From NCBI RefSeq assembly GCF_009883055.1, contig NZ_WWVR01000024.1, forward strand, positions 1-51,316: DNA of 51,316 nucleotides, written 5' to 3'. The translations under genes were made by a program, and so were the position numbers. Below the pieces are notes generated by a model, which saw nothing but the letters and a program-made list of their open reading frames with translations, did no database searches and was not told where the DNA came from. The DNA is from Blautia sp. BIOML-A1 (GTDB taxonomy: Bacteria; Bacillota; Clostridia; Lachnospirales; Lachnospiraceae). Shown here piece after piece: positions 38,827 through 48,473 of this stretch. The stretch's first letter is position 1. Each line of letters starts with the position of its first letter.

Positions 38827-40860
38827 TTGGACGAATTGTTGATGGAACGTTATGATCTGGCGAAAAATCGAATCTGTGAAATCTGTACAGAGAAGAGTGC
38901 ACAGCCGGATTTTGAAGATTTTTTTAAGCGTATGGCGGAATTCCTGAAGAAAACAGCTGTAATTCTTGAAAGACAGACAACAGATCAGACGGAAGAAGAA
39001 CTGATGCAGGAGAACAGAGACCTTTATGAGGAACTTTTTCCTGAGAATTATGGAAGCTGTTATGGAAATCCTTCTTATGCAGCAGAGAAGCTTGGCGCAT
39101 ACGGAAAGGTATTCTGTCTTTTATATGCAGAACTTCGCGGTGTAATTGCCTATGCATATGAGAAAAAATGGTGGGATTATACCGTTGCGGCAGAACTTTT
39201 CCTGGAAGTATATGCGGCATTTGAAGACAGTGAACTGCCGTCAGTAAAGAGCGTAGAGGATATTCTTAAGTCTTATGTCAATGACTATTGCCAGGATATG
39301 ATCGAGCAGAGAGTTGCAGAAGCTGTTGATCCTGAGCTTGATTTTGCAGTACGCATCATTATGGATTCTGATCTGTCAGATCTTCGATATCTGTATTTTT
39401 ATGGGGAATATGTTTCTGCAAATGAGAGAGGTGTGGCAGAATTTCTGAACAGCCTTTCACAGGAACAGATTGACAGTATGGCAGAAACCTATACAGAAGG
39501 CTACCGCATCGGATTTATCAATGGAAGAAAAGATATCACAAAGAAAAAAACGGTCAACATCCGATATAATCTTGGGTTTGAACGAATGGTCAGATCGGCG
39601 GTACTGAAATTCCGTGAGATGGGGCTGGAACCGGTTATTTATCGTCATGCCACACATATAGTCAATAAACGGGGAAATGCAAGAATTGGTTTTACCGGAG
39701 GTGTTGCCAATCCACAGTATGATTATGATCACAGACAGGATCAGGCGCTTTTTCTGGACAGTGATTTTGTGCAGCGTAAACTGCGTTCCATGCAGAATGC
39801 TTATGAGAATTACAAGGAACTGTCAGCAGTGCATGGCGGTCCGGCATGCATTGAAACGTTTGGCGAGGAACCGTTTGCACCGGAAACAAAGACAGATGCC
39901 TGGGTGCTTTCTGAGGCACAGCAGAAATTACAGGTGGATCTCGACAACGAATCCGGCCAGATCGTTAACCGTTATATCAAAGGTGATGAACGAAGCTTTA
40001 CGATCATTGCTTATCCGATTCCTGAGATTGGAGAGAAATTCTCTGAGATTTTTGCGGAAATCGTTAAGATCAATACGCTGGATTACAAATTATATGAAAG
40101 AATTCAGCAGACGATCATTGAGACTCTGGATACCTGTCAGTGGGTGGAGATAAAGGGCTGTAATGGAAATGAAACAGATCTGATTATTCATCTTCATGAA
40201 CTGGAGGACATCAAAAAGCAGACAAATTTTGAAAACTGTGTGGCAGATGTCAACATTCCGGTAGGAGAGGTCTTTACTTCACCGGTACTTGCCGGAACAG
40301 GTGGAGTCCTTCATGTTAAGAAGGTATATCTCAATGGATTACAGTTTAAGGATCTGAAGCTTGTATTTGACTGCGGACAGGTTATCGACTACAGCTGTTC
40401 GAATTTTGAAACAGAGGAAGAAAACCGTGCTTATATAGAGGATAATATTCTTTTTCATCACAACAAGATCCCGATGGGCGAATTTGCGATCGGAACCAAT
40501 ACAACAGCATATGTTGTCGCAGAAAAATATGGAATTGAAGACAAACTTCCGATTCTGATTGCAGAAAAAATGGGACCTCATTTTGCAGTGGGCGATACCT
40601 GCTACAGCTGGGCGGAGGACACACCGGTATTTAATCCGGATGGAAGAGAGATCATTGCCAGAGATAATGAGATTTCTGCACTTCGTAAGGAGGATATCAG
40701 CATGGCATATTATGGCTGCCATACAGATATCACAATTCCGTATGAGGAACTGGGAAGCATCAGTGTGATTGATGAGGATGGCGAGAGTCTTCCAATTATT
40801 GAGAATGGCCGTTTTGTGCTTCCGGGAACAGAAGAACTTAATAAACCATTTGAAGTGTAG
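38827..40860 (+). CDS. M29 family metallo-aminopeptidase with a long N-terminal extension
   Basis: A 677-aa cytoplasmic enzyme. The C-terminal about 370 residues match the M29 aminopeptidases (AmpS, PepS, aminopeptidase T), which remove N-terminal residues using two metals: Glu481 in GEVFTSP, Glu552 in GEFAIGTN, His585 in HFAVGDTCY, and His632 and Asp634 in CHTDI fill the ligand positions. The first about 300 residues are an additional helical region that I do not recognise, nearly doubling the usual length of about 400. TTG 38827 is preferred because AAGGAAG lies 7 bases upstream and the earlier ATG lies inside the HD gene. Confidence 0.85.
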   Translation: MDELLMERYDLAKNRICEICTEKSAQPDFEDFFKRMAEFLKKTAVILERQTTDQTEEELMQENRDLYEELFPENYGSCYGNPSYAAEKLGAYGKVFCLLYAELRGVIAYAYEKKWWDYTVAAELFLEVYAAFEDSELPSVKSVEDILKSYVNDYCQDMIEQRVAEAVDPELDFAVRIIMDSDLSDLRYLYFYGEYVSANERGVAEFLNSLSQEQIDSMAETYTEGYRIGFINGRKDITKKKTVNIRYNLGFERMVRSAVLKFREMGLEPVIYRHATHIVNKRGNARIGFTGGVANPQYDYDHRQDQALFLDSDFVQRKLRSMQNAYENYKELSAVHGGPACIETFGEEPFAPETKTDAWVLSEAQQKLQVDLDNESGQIVNRYIKGDERSFTIIAYPIPEIGEKFSEIFAEIVKINTLDYKLYERIQQTIIETLDTCQWVEIKGCNGNETDLIIHLHELEDIKKQTNFENCVADVNIPVGEVFTSPVLAGTGGVLHVKKVYLNGLQFKDLKLVFDCGQVIDYSCSNFETEEENRAYIEDNILFHHNKIPMGEFAIGTNTTAYVVAEKYGIEDKLPILIAEKMGPHFAVGDTCYSWAEDTPVFNPDGREIIARDNEISALRKEDISMAYYGCHTDITIPYEELGSISVIDEDGESLPIIENGRFVLPGTEELNKPFEV

Positions 40861-40912
40861 GCTGTATACAAAAAGAGTTTGCATAGCTAAATATTTCTTT
40901 TATGGAATTTGG

Positions 40913-40941
40913 TTGACACAAATTTAGAATCTTAGTAGAAT
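40913..40941 (+). promoter_or_regulatory. promoter of the purE operon
   Basis: Consensus TTGACA (40913-40918), 17 bases, TAGAAT (40936-40941), 30 bases before the purE start. The leader is too short for a purine riboswitch. Confidence 0.8.
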
Positions 40942-40971
40942 CAACCTGGGATAGAAAAAAGGAGGCCACCA

Positions 40972-41472
40972 ATGAAAAAAGTTGGAATTGTAATGGGAAG
41001 CGATTCAGATATGCCGGTTATGAGCAAAGCGGCAGCAATTCTTGACAAGCTGGGCGTTGAGTACGAAATGAAGATTATCTCTGCACACAGAGAACCGGAT
41101 GTGTTCTTTGAATATGCCAAAAGTGCAGAAGAAAGAGGATTTAAAGTGATCATTGCAGGTGCAGGAATGGCAGCACATCTTCCGGGAATGTGTGCGGCAA
41201 TTTTTCCAATGCCTGTAATCGGTATTCCAATGCATACTACATCTCTGGGAGGACGTGATTCACTGTACTCAATTGTACAGATGCCATCCGGAATTCCGGT
41301 TGCGACAGTTGCAATCAACGGAGGAGCAAATGCAGGACTGTTGGCAGCCAAGATCCTGGCTACTTCAGATCCGGAGCTTCTTGAGAAACTCAAAGAATAC
41401 AGCCGGGAACTGAAAGAACAGGTAGAAGTAAAGGATGCCCGTCTTCAGGAAGTTGGATATAAGGCTTATTGA
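40972..41472 (+). CDS. purE: N5-carboxyaminoimidazole ribonucleotide mutase PurE
   Basis: Converts N5-CAIR to CAIR in purine synthesis. The 166-aa protein has the class I PurE signatures MGSDSDMPVM, ISAHREPD with the catalytic His, and AGMAAHLPGM, GGRDSLYSIVQMPSG. GGAGG precedes the ATG. First gene of a purE-purM-purN-purD unit; purK, needed to make N5-CAIR, is not in the window. Confidence 0.95.
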   Translation: MKKVGIVMGSDSDMPVMSKAAAILDKLGVEYEMKIISAHREPDVFFEYAKSAEERGFKVIIAGAGMAAHLPGMCAAIFPMPVIGIPMHTTSLGGRDSLYSIVQMPSGIPVATVAINGGANAGLLAAKILATSDPELLEKLKEYSRELKEQVEVKDARLQEVGYKAY

Positions 41473-41525
41473 ATATAAATTCGCAAAAACCAGGTAAAGT
41501 GATATTAAATTTTAAGAAAGGAAAA

Positions 41526-41602
41526 GCTATCTTAGATGAAAGGCTGTGCCGGGCAGGAGCGCGGCAATTCATCTAAGCATATATTGAGATATATGTTATA
41601 GC
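41526..41602 (+). ncRNA. candidate three-way-junction structured RNA in the purE-purM gap
   Basis: Three stems nest without unpaired bases between them: P1 GCTAT/ATAGC (41526-41530 with 41598-41602), P2 a perfect 10-bp stem (41531-41540 with 41568-41577) whose 27-base terminal region contains a further TGCCG/CGGCA pairing (41547-41551 with 41562-41566), and P3 CATATAT-tgag-ATATATG (41578-41595). It stands between an AAGGA Shine-Dalgarno-like sequence (41518-41522) and the purM ATG (41613). No riboswitch family I know matches. It could be a cis-regulator of purM or a small insertion. Confidence 0.5.
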
Positions 41603-41612
41603 AGCAGAAAAT

Positions 41613-42638
41613 ATGGATTACAAGAACGCAGGCGTTGATATTGAAGCAGGCTACAAATCAGTTGAACTTATGAAGAAACATATTGCAAGAACCATGAGAC
41701 CGGAAGTTCTGGGTGGAATCGGTGGATTCTCAGGAGCTTTCTCTATGAATTCTTTCAAAAATATGGAAGAGCCTACTTTGGTATCCGGTACAGACGGATG
41801 TGGAACCAAGGTAAAACTTGCCATGATCATGGACAAGCATGATACCATAGGAATTGATGCAGTTGCCATGTGCGTGAATGATATCGCATGTGCAGGTGCA
41901 GAACCTCTGTTTTTCCTGGATTATATTGCATGTGGCAAGAACTATCCGGAAAAAATTGCTGAGATCGTAAGCGGTGTGGCAGAGGGATGCGTACAGTCCG
42001 GTGCGGCCCTGATCGGCGGTGAGACAGCAGAACATCCGGGACTGATGCCGGAGAAGGAATATGACCTTGCCGGTTTTGCAGTTGGTGTGATCGACAAAAA
42101 AGATCTTCTTACAGGAGAAGAACTGAATCCGGGAGATGTACTGATCGGTATGGCATCTACAGGTGTACACAGCAACGGATTTTCTCTTGTGCGTAAGGTA
42201 TTTGAGATGACCAGAGAATCTCTGGATACTCATTATGATGAACTGGGAACAACACTTGGAGAAGCTCTCCTTGTGCCGACAAGAATCTATGTAAAAGCAC
42301 TTAAGAGCATCAAAGAAGCAGGGGTAAGAATTCATGCATGCAGCCATATCACAGGCGGCGGTTTCTACGAGAATATTCCGCGTATGCTGAAAGAAGGAAC
42401 ACATGCAGTCGTAGAAAAAGACAGCTATCCGGTTCTTCCGATTTTTAAACTTCTTGCAAAAAAAGGACACATCGAAGAGAAAATGATGTATAATACATTT
42501 AACATGGGGCTTGGAATGGTGCTTGCAGTAGCTCCGGAGGATGTGGACAAGACAATGGAAGCAATCCGTAAAGAAGGAGATACTCCTTATGTAGTTGGTC
42601 GTATCGAGGCTGGTGAAAAGGGAGTGACCTTATGTTAA
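41613..42638 (+). CDS. purM: phosphoribosylformylglycinamidine cyclo-ligase PurM
   Basis: AIR synthetase, an ATP-dependent enzyme of the fifth purine step. The 341-aa protein starts with the typical MDYKNAGVDIEAGYKSVELM and contains SGTDGCGTKVKLA, the ALIGGETAEHPG loop, STGVHSNGFSLVR and HITGGGFYENIPRML. No Shine-Dalgarno sequence lies in the usual place; the nearest is beyond the folded element at 41526-41602. Its last 7 bases overlap purN. Confidence 0.96.
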   Translation: MDYKNAGVDIEAGYKSVELMKKHIARTMRPEVLGGIGGFSGAFSMNSFKNMEEPTLVSGTDGCGTKVKLAMIMDKHDTIGIDAVAMCVNDIACAGAEPLFFLDYIACGKNYPEKIAEIVSGVAEGCVQSGAALIGGETAEHPGLMPEKEYDLAGFAVGVIDKKDLLTGEELNPGDVLIGMASTGVHSNGFSLVRKVFEMTRESLDTHYDELGTTLGEALLVPTRIYVKALKSIKEAGVRIHACSHITGGGFYENIPRMLKEGTHAVVEKDSYPVLPIFKLLAKKGHIEEKMMYNTFNMGLGMVLAVAPEDVDKTMEAIRKEGDTPYVVGRIEAGEKGVTLC

Positions 42639-43261
42639 AGCTTGGCGTTCTGGTATCCGGAGGGGGTACGAATCTTCAGGCAATCATGGATGCAATGGAT
42701 GCAGGGGCGATCACCAATGCAGAGATTGGTCTTGTGATCAGTAACAATAAGGGTGCGTATGCTCTTAAACGAGCAGAGAGCAGGGAAATTCCAGCGAAAT
42801 GCATTTCTCCAAAGGATTATGCAGACAGAGAAGAATTTCACAGAGCACTTCTGACAGAACTTCAGGAGAATCAGGTAGACCTTGTGGTGCTGGCAGGTTA
42901 TCTGGTGGCAATACCACCGATGATCGTGGAAGCTTATCCGAATCGTATTATCAATATACATCCGTCATTGATTCCTTCTTTCTGTGGAACGGGATATTAT
43001 GGACTTCGTGTTCATGAGGGAGTTCTTGCAAGAGGCGTTAAAGTGACAGGTGCAACGGTTCATTTTGTGGACACGGGCACAGATACAGGACCGATCATTC
43101 TTCAGAAAGCTGTAGAAGTACATCAGGGAGATACTCCGGAAGTGCTTCAGAAGCGTGTAATGGAAGAAGCTGAATGGAAGATACTGCCGGCTGCGATCAA
43201 TCTGATCGCCAATGGCAAAGTATCGGTACAGGATGGTAAGGTTATCATCGCAGAGGAGTGA
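42632..43261 (+). CDS. purN: phosphoribosylglycinamide formyltransferase PurN
   Basis: Transfers a formyl group from 10-formyl-THF to GAR. The 209-aa protein has the LGVLVSGGGTNLQAIMDA start, the NRIINIHPSLIPSF block with catalytic Asn and His, and GATVHFVDTGTDTGPII with the catalytic Asp. It overlaps purM by 7 bases and is followed by purD after 4 bases. Confidence 0.95.
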   Translation: MLKLGVLVSGGGTNLQAIMDAMDAGAITNAEIGLVISNNKGAYALKRAESREIPAKCISPKDYADREEFHRALLTELQENQVDLVVLAGYLVAIPPMIVEAYPNRIINIHPSLIPSFCGTGYYGLRVHEGVLARGVKVTGATVHFVDTGTDTGPIILQKAVEVHQGDTPEVLQKRVMEEAEWKILPAAINLIANGKVSVQDGKVIIAEE

Positions 43262-43265
43262 AAAT

Positions 43266-44540
43266 ATGAAAGTATTAATTGTTGGAAGCGGCGGAAGAGA
43301 GCATGCAATTGCATGGAGTGTAGCCAAAAGCCCAAAAGTAGATAAAATCTACTGTGCACCAGGAAATGCCGGAATTTCTGAATATGCAGAGTGCGTGGAT
43401 ATCGGTGCGATGGAATTTGAGAAGCTTGCTGATTTTGCAGAACAGAATTCTGTTGACCTTACGATCATAGGAATGGATGATCCGCTGGTTGGTGGTGTTG
43501 TGGATGTATTTGAAGCACGCGGGCTTAAAGTGTTCGGACCGCGCAAAAACGCTGCAATTCTGGAGGGCTCTAAGGCTTTTTCCAAAGACCTCATGAAAAA
43601 ATACGGAATTCCGACAGCGGGATATGAGAATTTCGATGATCCGGAGAAAGCACTGGATTATTTACATACACAGGCAAAATTCCCGATCGTACTTAAGGCA
43701 GATGGACTTGCACTTGGCAAAGGCGTTCTGATCTGCAACACTTTGGAAGAGGCAGAAGCCGGCGTCAGAGATATCATGGAAGACAAGAAGTTCGGCAGTG
43801 CAGGAAATACGATGGTCATCGAGGAATTTATGACAGGACGTGAAGTGTCTGTTCTTTCTTTTGTGGACGGCAAGACAATTCGTCCGATGACATCTGCACA
43901 GGATCATAAACGTGCCAAGGACGGAGATCAGGGACTGAATACAGGCGGTATGGGTACTTTTTCACCGAGTCCGTTTTATACAGAAGAGGTAGATAAGTTC
44001 TGTAAGGAGCATATCTATCAGGCAACGGTAGATGCTATGGCAGCAGAGGGACGTCCGTTTACAGGAATTATTTTCTTTGGACTGATGCTGACGGCAGAGG
44101 GACCGAAAGTGCTAGAATATAATGCCCGTTTTGGCGATCCGGAAGCTCAGGTTGTTCTTCCGAGAATGAAGACAGATATCATTGAAGTGATGGAAGCCTG
44201 CGTGAATGGAACTCTTGATCAGATTGAACTTGAATTTGAGGATAATGCAGCTGTCTGCGTTGTTCTGGCAAGTGACGGATATCCGGTAAAATACGAAAAA
44301 GGAATTCCGATGCATGGATTCGAGAACTTTAAGAATAAGGATGGTTATTACTGCTTCCATGCAGGAACCAAGTTCAAGGATGGAGAAATCGTTACTAACG
44401 GCGGTCGTGTCCTTGGAATCACTGCAACTGGAAAGGATCTGAAGGAGGCACGCAAAAATGCGTACGAGGCGACAGACTGGATTCAGTTTGCAAATAAATA
44501 TATGCGCCACGACATAGGAAAGGCTATTGACGAGGCCTGA
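43266..44540 (+). CDS. purD: phosphoribosylamine-glycine ligase PurD
   Basis: GAR synthetase, an ATP-grasp ligase. The 424-aa protein begins KVLIVGSGGREHAIAW, and shows FPIVLKADGLALGKGV, the GREVSVLSFVDG block and ARFGDPEAQVVLPRM with metal-binding residues. ATG 43266 is preferred, with GAGGAG upstream; an earlier in-frame start lies within purN. It is the last pathway gene of this unit, followed after 11 bases by the SseB-like gene. Confidence 0.96.
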   Translation: MKVLIVGSGGREHAIAWSVAKSPKVDKIYCAPGNAGISEYAECVDIGAMEFEKLADFAEQNSVDLTIIGMDDPLVGGVVDVFEARGLKVFGPRKNAAILEGSKAFSKDLMKKYGIPTAGYENFDDPEKALDYLHTQAKFPIVLKADGLALGKGVLICNTLEEAEAGVRDIMEDKKFGSAGNTMVIEEFMTGREVSVLSFVDGKTIRPMTSAQDHKRAKDGDQGLNTGGMGTFSPSPFYTEEVDKFCKEHIYQATVDAMAAEGRPFTGIIFFGLMLTAEGPKVLEYNARFGDPEAQVVLPRMKTDIIEVMEACVNGTLDQIELEFEDNAAVCVVLASDGYPVKYEKGIPMHGFENFKNKDGYYCFHAGTKFKDGEIVTNGGRVLGITATGKDLKEARKNAYEATDWIQFANKYMRHDIGKAIDEA

Positions 44541-44551
44541 AAGGACAGAAT

Positions 44552-45316
44552 ATGGGAACAAGTGAAGTAGAAACAATTAAGGAAATTCAGGGAAGGGAGA
44601 ATATTTTTGTAGCATACTCTCAGACTACGAAGCTTCCTTATGTAACCTGTGGGGAAGAATCATTTAATGATCAGGCATGGTTTTTTACAGAAGAAGAAGC
44701 AATTAAGGAATTTGGCAAAAAGAAAGTAGAAGAAAAGATCCTTCTCATGGGAATGCGTTATGAGAAGAAAGATTTTCCGAGGCTGTATGGTCTGTTGTTT
44801 GCAATCGGTGTAAACACAGTTATGTGGAATGATGGTGATGAACAGATGGAGATCGATCTGGAAAAGATTGTAAGAAAACCAGATCTGAGCAATGTAGAAC
44901 CACAGAAACGTCCGCTGATCAATCCGACACTGCAGCTTTCCGGTATCTATTTTATACAGGAACTTCGTCGTCCGGTACCTAAGGAAGAACACAAGAACTT
45001 AAGGGCACTGGAGGAGGAAGTGATCGTGAATCTGAGAAAGTCAGAATTTTTGATCGCTATGCAGAAAAAGGGTGATGAGCCGGATAAGGTGAACATTCCT
45101 TATCTTAAGGATAAAGAGGGCAAAATCCTTCAGCCGGTATTTTCTGATGTACTGGAATTTGAGAAATTTGCCAAAGGCAAGAGACTTCGTATTGCCAAGG
45201 TTCCATTTGATAAACTTCCGAATGTTCTGATCGAACAGGCAGAAGCACTGGTTGTCAACCCTATGGGATTTAACCTTGTTCTCAACAGAGATCAGCTCAA
45301 AAAGATCATTGGATAA
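44552..45316 (+). CDS. SseB family protein
   Basis: A 254-aa cytoplasmic protein with an N-terminal SseB-like domain (IFVAYSQTTKLPYVTCGEES; PQKRPLINPTLQLSGIYFIQEL in the middle) named after the enhanced-serine-sensitivity phenotype in E. coli; the biochemical role is unknown. The C-terminal part (about 160-254) has VNIPYLKDKEGKILQPVFSD and EALVVNPMGFNLVL, typical of the SseB C-terminal region. It is the last gene of the pur operon. Confidence 0.8.
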   Translation: MGTSEVETIKEIQGRENIFVAYSQTTKLPYVTCGEESFNDQAWFFTEEEAIKEFGKKKVEEKILLMGMRYEKKDFPRLYGLLFAIGVNTVMWNDGDEQMEIDLEKIVRKPDLSNVEPQKRPLINPTLQLSGIYFIQELRRPVPKEEHKNLRALEEEVIVNLRKSEFLIAMQKKGDEPDKVNIPYLKDKEGKILQPVFSDVLEFEKFAKGKRLRIAKVPFDKLPNVLIEQAEALVVNPMGFNLVLNRDQLKKIIG

Positions 45317-45331
45317 GAAAAACATAAAAGG

Positions 45332-45360
45332 CAGACAGTCGTTGGACTGTCTGTTTTTTT
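45332..45360 (+). terminator. terminator of the pur operon
   Basis: CAGACAGTC (45332-45340) pairs perfectly with GACTGTCTG (45345-45353) around a GTTG loop, followed by seven Ts. Confidence 0.93.
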
Positions 45361-45405
45361 CTGCTACATTCAAACTCTGAAAAATTGCACTTGCAAAATC
45401 TGAAT

Positions 45406-45448
45406 TATGTGCTACCATATGTATAACATGATGTTCATGTAGCACATA
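45406..45448. promoter_or_regulatory. long-spaced inverted repeat upstream of the GntR gene
   Basis: TATGTGCTAC and GTAGCACATA are perfect 10-bp complements separated by 23 bases that include the -10-like TATAAC (45422-45427). The arrangement fits an autoregulatory operator of the YtrA-type GntR regulator that starts 70 bases downstream. Confidence 0.6.
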
Positions 45449-45517
45449 TAAATCATACACGGTATTTCAGGGCACATGCTGCGAAGCATCATATTACAAA
45501 GATAAGGGGCTGAAATT

Positions 45518-45895
45518 ATGGTCATAGAAATAGACTTTAACAGCGATGAGGCTATTTATGTACAGCTGATGAATCAGATTATCATGGGAATTGCCACATC
45601 CAGGCTTCAGGAAGGAGATGCGCTTCCTTCAGTACGGCAGCTGGCAGATACGATCGGCATCAATATGCATACAGTGAATAAGGCATATTCTTTGCTTCGA
45701 CAGGAGGGATTTGTCACTATTGACCGTAGAAGGGGTGCGATCATCGCCCTTGATGTAGACAAGATAAAGGCACTGGAAGAGATGAAGCAGAATCTTATGG
45801 TTGCATTGGCAAGGGGATGCTGCAAAAATATTACCAGAGCAGAGGTTCACAATCTGATTGATGAAATTTTTGACGAATATGGAATCGAAGAATAA
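45518..45895 (+). CDS. GntR family (YtrA-type) transcriptional regulator
   Basis: A 125-aa DNA-binding protein with a winged helix (residues about 10-75): AIYVQLMNQIIMGIA, LPSVRQLADTIGINMHTVNKAYSLL and the wing GFVTIDRRRGAII. The short helical C terminus, without a ligand-binding domain, is typical of the YtrA subfamily, whose members usually repress the operon they are in. The gene is upstream of clpC by 55 bases with only a clean RBS between, so clpC is likely in the same unit. ctsR, mcsA and mcsB, normally in this place in Bacillus, are absent here. Confidence 0.9.
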   Translation: MVIEIDFNSDEAIYVQLMNQIIMGIATSRLQEGDALPSVRQLADTIGINMHTVNKAYSLLRQEGFVTIDRRRGAIIALDVDKIKALEEMKQNLMVALARGCCKNITRAEVHNLIDEIFDEYGIEE

Positions 45896-45950
45896 GAGTA
45901 ACTATTCAGAAAGTGACAACAAATATGAATAACAGAAAGAGGAGGAAAGA

Positions 45951-48422
45951 ATGCAGGCAAAATTTACCAGACAGGCCAAGGCGGCATTACAGATAGCAGA
46001 AAGTGCGGCCAGATCCTGGAAACATTCATATATTGGGACAGAACATATACTGGTAGGACTTCTTAAAGAACAGGAAGGGACTGCAGGTAAGATCCTTGAA
46101 GAATTTGGTGTAGATCCGGAAAAACTGGAAACTCTGATCACACAGCTGATAGCACCATCCGGAGTGCTTGTGGCAGAAAAATCTGCCGGTTATAGTCCGA
46201 GAGCCCAAAAGATCAAAGAGCAGGCTGTAAAAGAAGCAGAGAAACAGAAAGAGGAACAGGCAGGAACAGAACATCTGCTTCTGGCAATGCTGCGGGAAAC
46301 AGACTGTGTAGGCACCAGACTTTTATATACCATGGGAGTGAATATCCAGAAACTATATAGTGCGGTTCTTTCGGCGGCTGAAATAGATTCCAATTCTACA
46401 TTGGAAGAACTGCAGATGCAGAAGAAACAGAAGGAAAATAAAAACTCCACAACTCCTACGCTGGACCAGTACAGCCGTGATCTGACTGCAATGGCAGCAG
46501 ATGGAAAGCTGGATCCCGTGGTAGGCAGAGAAAAAGAGATTGCTCGTCTGATTCAGATATTAAGCAGAAGAACCAAAAATAATCCGTGTCTGGTGGGTGA
46601 GCCGGGTGTCGGTAAAACGGCAATTGTAGAAGGCCTTGCACAGAGGATTATTTCCGGTATGGTTCCGGATTCTGTCAAAAACAAGAGAGTGGTTGTCCTT
46701 GATCTGTCCGGAATGGTGGCAGGAAGCAAATACAGAGGAGAATTTGAAGAACGTATTCGAAACGTGATCAATGAAGTACGCAGCAATCAGGGAATTCTTC
46801 TTTTTATTGATGAACTTCATACGATCATTGGAGCAGGTGGAGCAGAGGGAGCACTGGATGCTTCCAATATTCTGAAGCCATCTCTTTCCAGAGGAGAAAT
46901 CCAGCTGATCGGTGCGACAACACTGGAAGAATACAGGAAATATATTGAGAAAGATGCAGCTCTGGAGAGGCGTTTTCAGCCGGTAACCGTGGAGGAACCA
47001 TCAGAAGAAGAAACTTTGGAAATTCTTAAGGGACTTCGTCCGTATTATGAACAGCATCATGGCGTGGCAATTGAGGACAGTGCACTTGAGGCGGCAGTAA
47101 AAATGTCTGTACGTTATATCAACGATCGCTTCCTGCCGGATAAAGCAATTGATATTATTGACGAGGCCGCGTCAAAGGTCCGCCTTGGAGGATATCACGT
47201 GACGCCGGAAATGGATGTTCTGGAACTTAAACTTCGTGAGATTCAGAATGATAAGGAAAAAGCTGTCAAGGCGGCAGATCTTTCCATGGCAAAAGAGCTT
47301 CAGGCACGTCAGCGTGAGATAGAGGCAGAGATTGCCGGATATAAAGAAAAAGAAGAAAGAAGAAATAAGAGAAAGAAAATATCCGTAACGGAGAGTTCTG
47401 TGGCAGATATTATCTCAGACTGGACCAAAATTCCGGTACAGCGTCTTACAGAGGGGGAAACCAGGCGTCTGGCACGTCTTGAAAAAGAACTGCATAAACG
47501 TGTGATCGGACAGGACGAGGCAGTGAAATCAGTGGCTCAGGCAGTCAAGAGAGGTCGTGTTGGCCTGAAAGATCCGAATCGTCCAATTGGTTCCTTCCTT
47601 TTTCTGGGACCGACAGGTGTCGGTAAAACAGAACTTTCCAAAGCACTGGCAGAGGCTGTATTTGGAAGTGAGCAGGCAATGATCCGTGTTGATATGTCGG
47701 AATATATGGAGAAACACAGTGTATCCAAGCTGATTGGTTCTCCTCCGGGATATGTCGGATATGATGAAGGCGGACAGCTCAGTGAGAAGGTTCGCAGGAA
47801 TCCGTACAGTGTTCTTCTTTTTGATGAGATTGAAAAAGCACATCCCGATGTGTTTAATATCCTTCTTCAGGTACTGGATGATGGACATATCACAGATGCA
47901 CACGGAAGAAAAGTGGATTTCAAACAGACGATTATTATCATGACATCTAATGCAGGCGCACAGTCGATCATTGAACCAAAGAAGCTTGGTTTCATGTCAA
48001 ATCAGGATGAAAAACAGGATTATGACAGAATGAAGTCCGGCGTTATGGAAGAAGTACGCAGACTGTTCAAACCGGAATTCCTGAACCGTATTGATGAGAT
48101 CATGGTATTCCATCCTCTGAACAAAAGTCATATCAAAAAAATTGTCAATATCATGCTTAAGAAACTGGAAAAACGCTGCAGAGAACAGCTTGAGATCGAA
48201 CTTAAGATTACAGAATCTGTCCGGGAGTTCCTTGCAGAATCAGGATTTGACAGTAAATATGGTGCAAGACCATTGCGAAGAGCCATTCAGACAAAACTGG
48301 AGGATCCAATGGCAAATGCTCTTCTTGAGGGCAGGATCAAAAGAGGAGAAACTGTCAGGATCCAGCTTCGCCAGAAGGAAATCTGTTTTACTCCGGTATC
48401 TGAAGAGAAGAAAGCAAAATAG
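45951..48422 (+). CDS. clpC: ATP-dependent Clp protease ATP-binding subunit ClpC
   Basis: An 823-aa Hsp100 unfoldase that feeds substrates to ClpP. The N-terminal Clp repeat domain (residues 1-145) precedes AAA module 1 with Walker [10 protein letters not shown], and Walker [16 protein letters not shown]; a middle coiled-coil domain (about 410-470, charged, with [20 protein letters not shown]) and AAA module 2 with GPTGVGKTE and [13 protein letters not shown] follow. The ClpP-binding loop (GFMSN) is visible. GAGGAGG lies just before the ATG. Confidence 0.94.
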   Translation: MQAKFTRQAKAALQIAESAARSWKHSYIGTEHILVGLLKEQEGTAGKILEEFGVDPEKLETLITQLIAPSGVLVAEKSAGYSPRAQKIKEQAVKEAEKQKEEQAGTEHLLLAMLRETDCVGTRLLYTMGVNIQKLYSAVLSAAEIDSNSTLEELQMQKKQKENKNSTTPTLDQYSRDLTAMAADGKLDPVVGREKEIARLIQILSRRTKNNPCLVGEPGVGKTAIVEGLAQRIISGMVPDSVKNKRVVVLDLSGMVAGSKYRGEFEERIRNVINEVRSNQGILLFIDELHTIIGAGGAEGALDASNILKPSLSRGEIQLIGATTLEEYRKYIEKDAALERRFQPVTVEEPSEEETLEILKGLRPYYEQHHGVAIEDSALEAAVKMSVRYINDRFLPDKAIDIIDEAASKVRLGGYHVTPEMDVLELKLREIQNDKEKAVKAADLSMAKELQARQREIEAEIAGYKEKEERRNKRKKISVTESSVADIISDWTKIPVQRLTEGETRRLARLEKELHKRVIGQDEAVKSVAQAVKRGRVGLKDPNRPIGSFLFLGPTGVGKTELSKALAEAVFGSEQAMIRVDMSEYMEKHSVSKLIGSPPGYVGYDEGGQLSEKVRRNPYSVLLFDEIEKAHPDVFNILLQVLDDGHITDAHGRKVDFKQTIIIMTSNAGAQSIIEPKKLGFMSNQDEKQDYDRMKSGVMEEVRRLFKPEFLNRIDEIMVFHPLNKSHIKKIVNIMLKKLEKRCREQLEIELKITESVREFLAESGFDSKYGARPLRRAIQTKLEDPMANALLEGRIKRGETVRIQLRQKEICFTPVSEEKKAK

Positions 48423-48473
48423 TCCTTGCTTATACGCAATTATAAAAAAGCTGTAAAATCTTGGACAGGATAC

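Noticed and set aside
41473..41612. ZTP or THF riboswitch before purM
   Set aside because: Short resemblances (GCCGGGCA, GAGCGCGG) exist but the surrounding conserved cores and pseudoknot partners of these families are missing.
41730..42470. 246-codon minus-strand reading frame opposite purM
   Set aside because: Antisense shadow of purM, Cys- and His-rich as such shadows usually are, with no RBS.
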